Assembly (NCBI GenBank): GCA_038213195.1
Contig: JBBQTN010000149.1
Coordinates: 1 to 13,307, forward strand
Direction: 5' to 3'
Length of the DNA stretch: 13,307 bases
DNA from: JAODBQ01 sp038213195
GTDB taxonomy: Bacteria; Actinomycetota; Acidimicrobiia; Acidimicrobiales; Ilumatobacteraceae
The notes under the pieces were generated by a model. That model did not search any database, was not told the DNA's origin, and worked only from the letters and a program-made list of their open reading frames with translations. Positions within the stretch are counted from its first letter, which is position 1; every line of letters begins with the position of its first letter. Positions 13,099 through 13,307 of this stretch are shown here, in pieces. A program made the translations under genes and the position numbers.

Positions 13099-13307
13099 GT
13101 GCTCGAACCATTTCCGCTCGCCGGCCGGGTCGCCTTCGTGACGGGCGCGGCCCGCGGGATCGGTCGCGCGATCGCGCTGGCCCTCGCCGGCTCCGGCGCC
13201 GATGTCGCTGTCGCCGATGTGCACCCCGAGCCGTTCGATGGTGAGCCCTACTACCGGCTGCGGCGACGCGTCTCCGGGCCGGAGGAGACCGTGCCCACCG
13301 CAGCAGC
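13099..13307 (+). CDS. SDR family oxidoreductase, N-terminal part (runs off right edge)
   Basis: 69 codons are visible. Strand 1 and the cofactor loop GRVAFVTGAARGIGRA (9-24) have the intact TGxxxGIG motif, and Asp40 after strand 2 (VAVAD) suggests NAD(H). Next comes a basic, Tyr-rich segment (FDGEPYYRLRRRVSGPEET, 46-64) longer than in plain SDRs; mycofactocin-associated SDRs have an insertion at this position, but identity with that group is only a guess. Catalytic Tyr/Lys lie beyond the window. The leaderless GTG start is 47 bases after the DinB fusion gene. Confidence 0.85.
   Translation, partial: MLEPFPLAGRVAFVTGAARGIGRAIALALAGSGADVAVADVHPEPFDGEPYYRLRRRVSGPEETVPTAA

Noticed and set aside
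10391..13111. 906-codon minus frame spanning four genes
   Set aside because: It overlaps four + genes with catalytic motifs and has low-complexity composition typical of GC-rich antisense frames.

Overview
High-GC DNA with strong third-position G/C bias, GTG/TTG starts, an F420-type luciferase-like oxidoreductase and a mycothiol-dependent maleylpyruvate-isomerase-type protein points to an actinobacterium. An Acidimicrobiia/Ilumatobacter-like host is my inference: halohydrin dehalogenases are known from Ilumatobacter coccineus (HheG). I see no rRNA, tRNA, CRISPR array, insertion sequence or phage gene.

Layout. 1-2986 (-): a large SARP/AfsR-type regulator (winged helix, BTAD, AAA ATPase, helical repeats) cut by the left edge. 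3192-3494 (+): a small membrane protein with a CxxxH/CxxxxH ribbon. 3701-4429 (+): a classical SDR, convergent with a DinB/MDMPI-type metalloprotein at 4571-5323 (-). About 425 bases without a convincing gene follow. 5749-6897 (-): two reading frames that are really one gene, a GrdB-like selenoprotein with an in-frame TGA (Sec150, motif UPLC) and a hairpin just downstream fitting a bacterial SECIS. Divergent from it across a 157-base spacer carrying four tandem 8-mers is 7055-7744 (+). That gene looks like an SDR but carries both diagnostic halohydrin dehalogenase motifs (T-x4-Y-x-G and S-x12-Y-x3-R). Then, all on +: a citrate synthase-like enzyme (7865-8917), a PRISE-type (progesterone 5-beta-reductase/iridoid synthase-like) reductase (9014-10105), an F420-type LLM oxidoreductase (10175-11017), an APH-like phosphotransferase (11255-12163), a pentapeptide/DinB fusion (12338-13051) and a second SDR cut by the right edge.

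How the genes may work together. The window reads as an accessory catabolic or detoxification neighbourhood of oxidoreductases rather than one tight operon. Most genes appear to have their own promoter, with a -10-like hexamer only 5-8 bases before the start codon, which implies leaderless transcripts. Only the citrate synthase, DinB-fusion and regulator genes have clear Shine-Dalgarno sequences. The most interesting unit is the divergent pair of selenoprotein and halohydrin dehalogenase, possibly co-regulated through the tandem 8-mers. A role in halo-alcohol or epoxide metabolism follows from the dehalogenase call; the selenoprotein's substrate is unknown.
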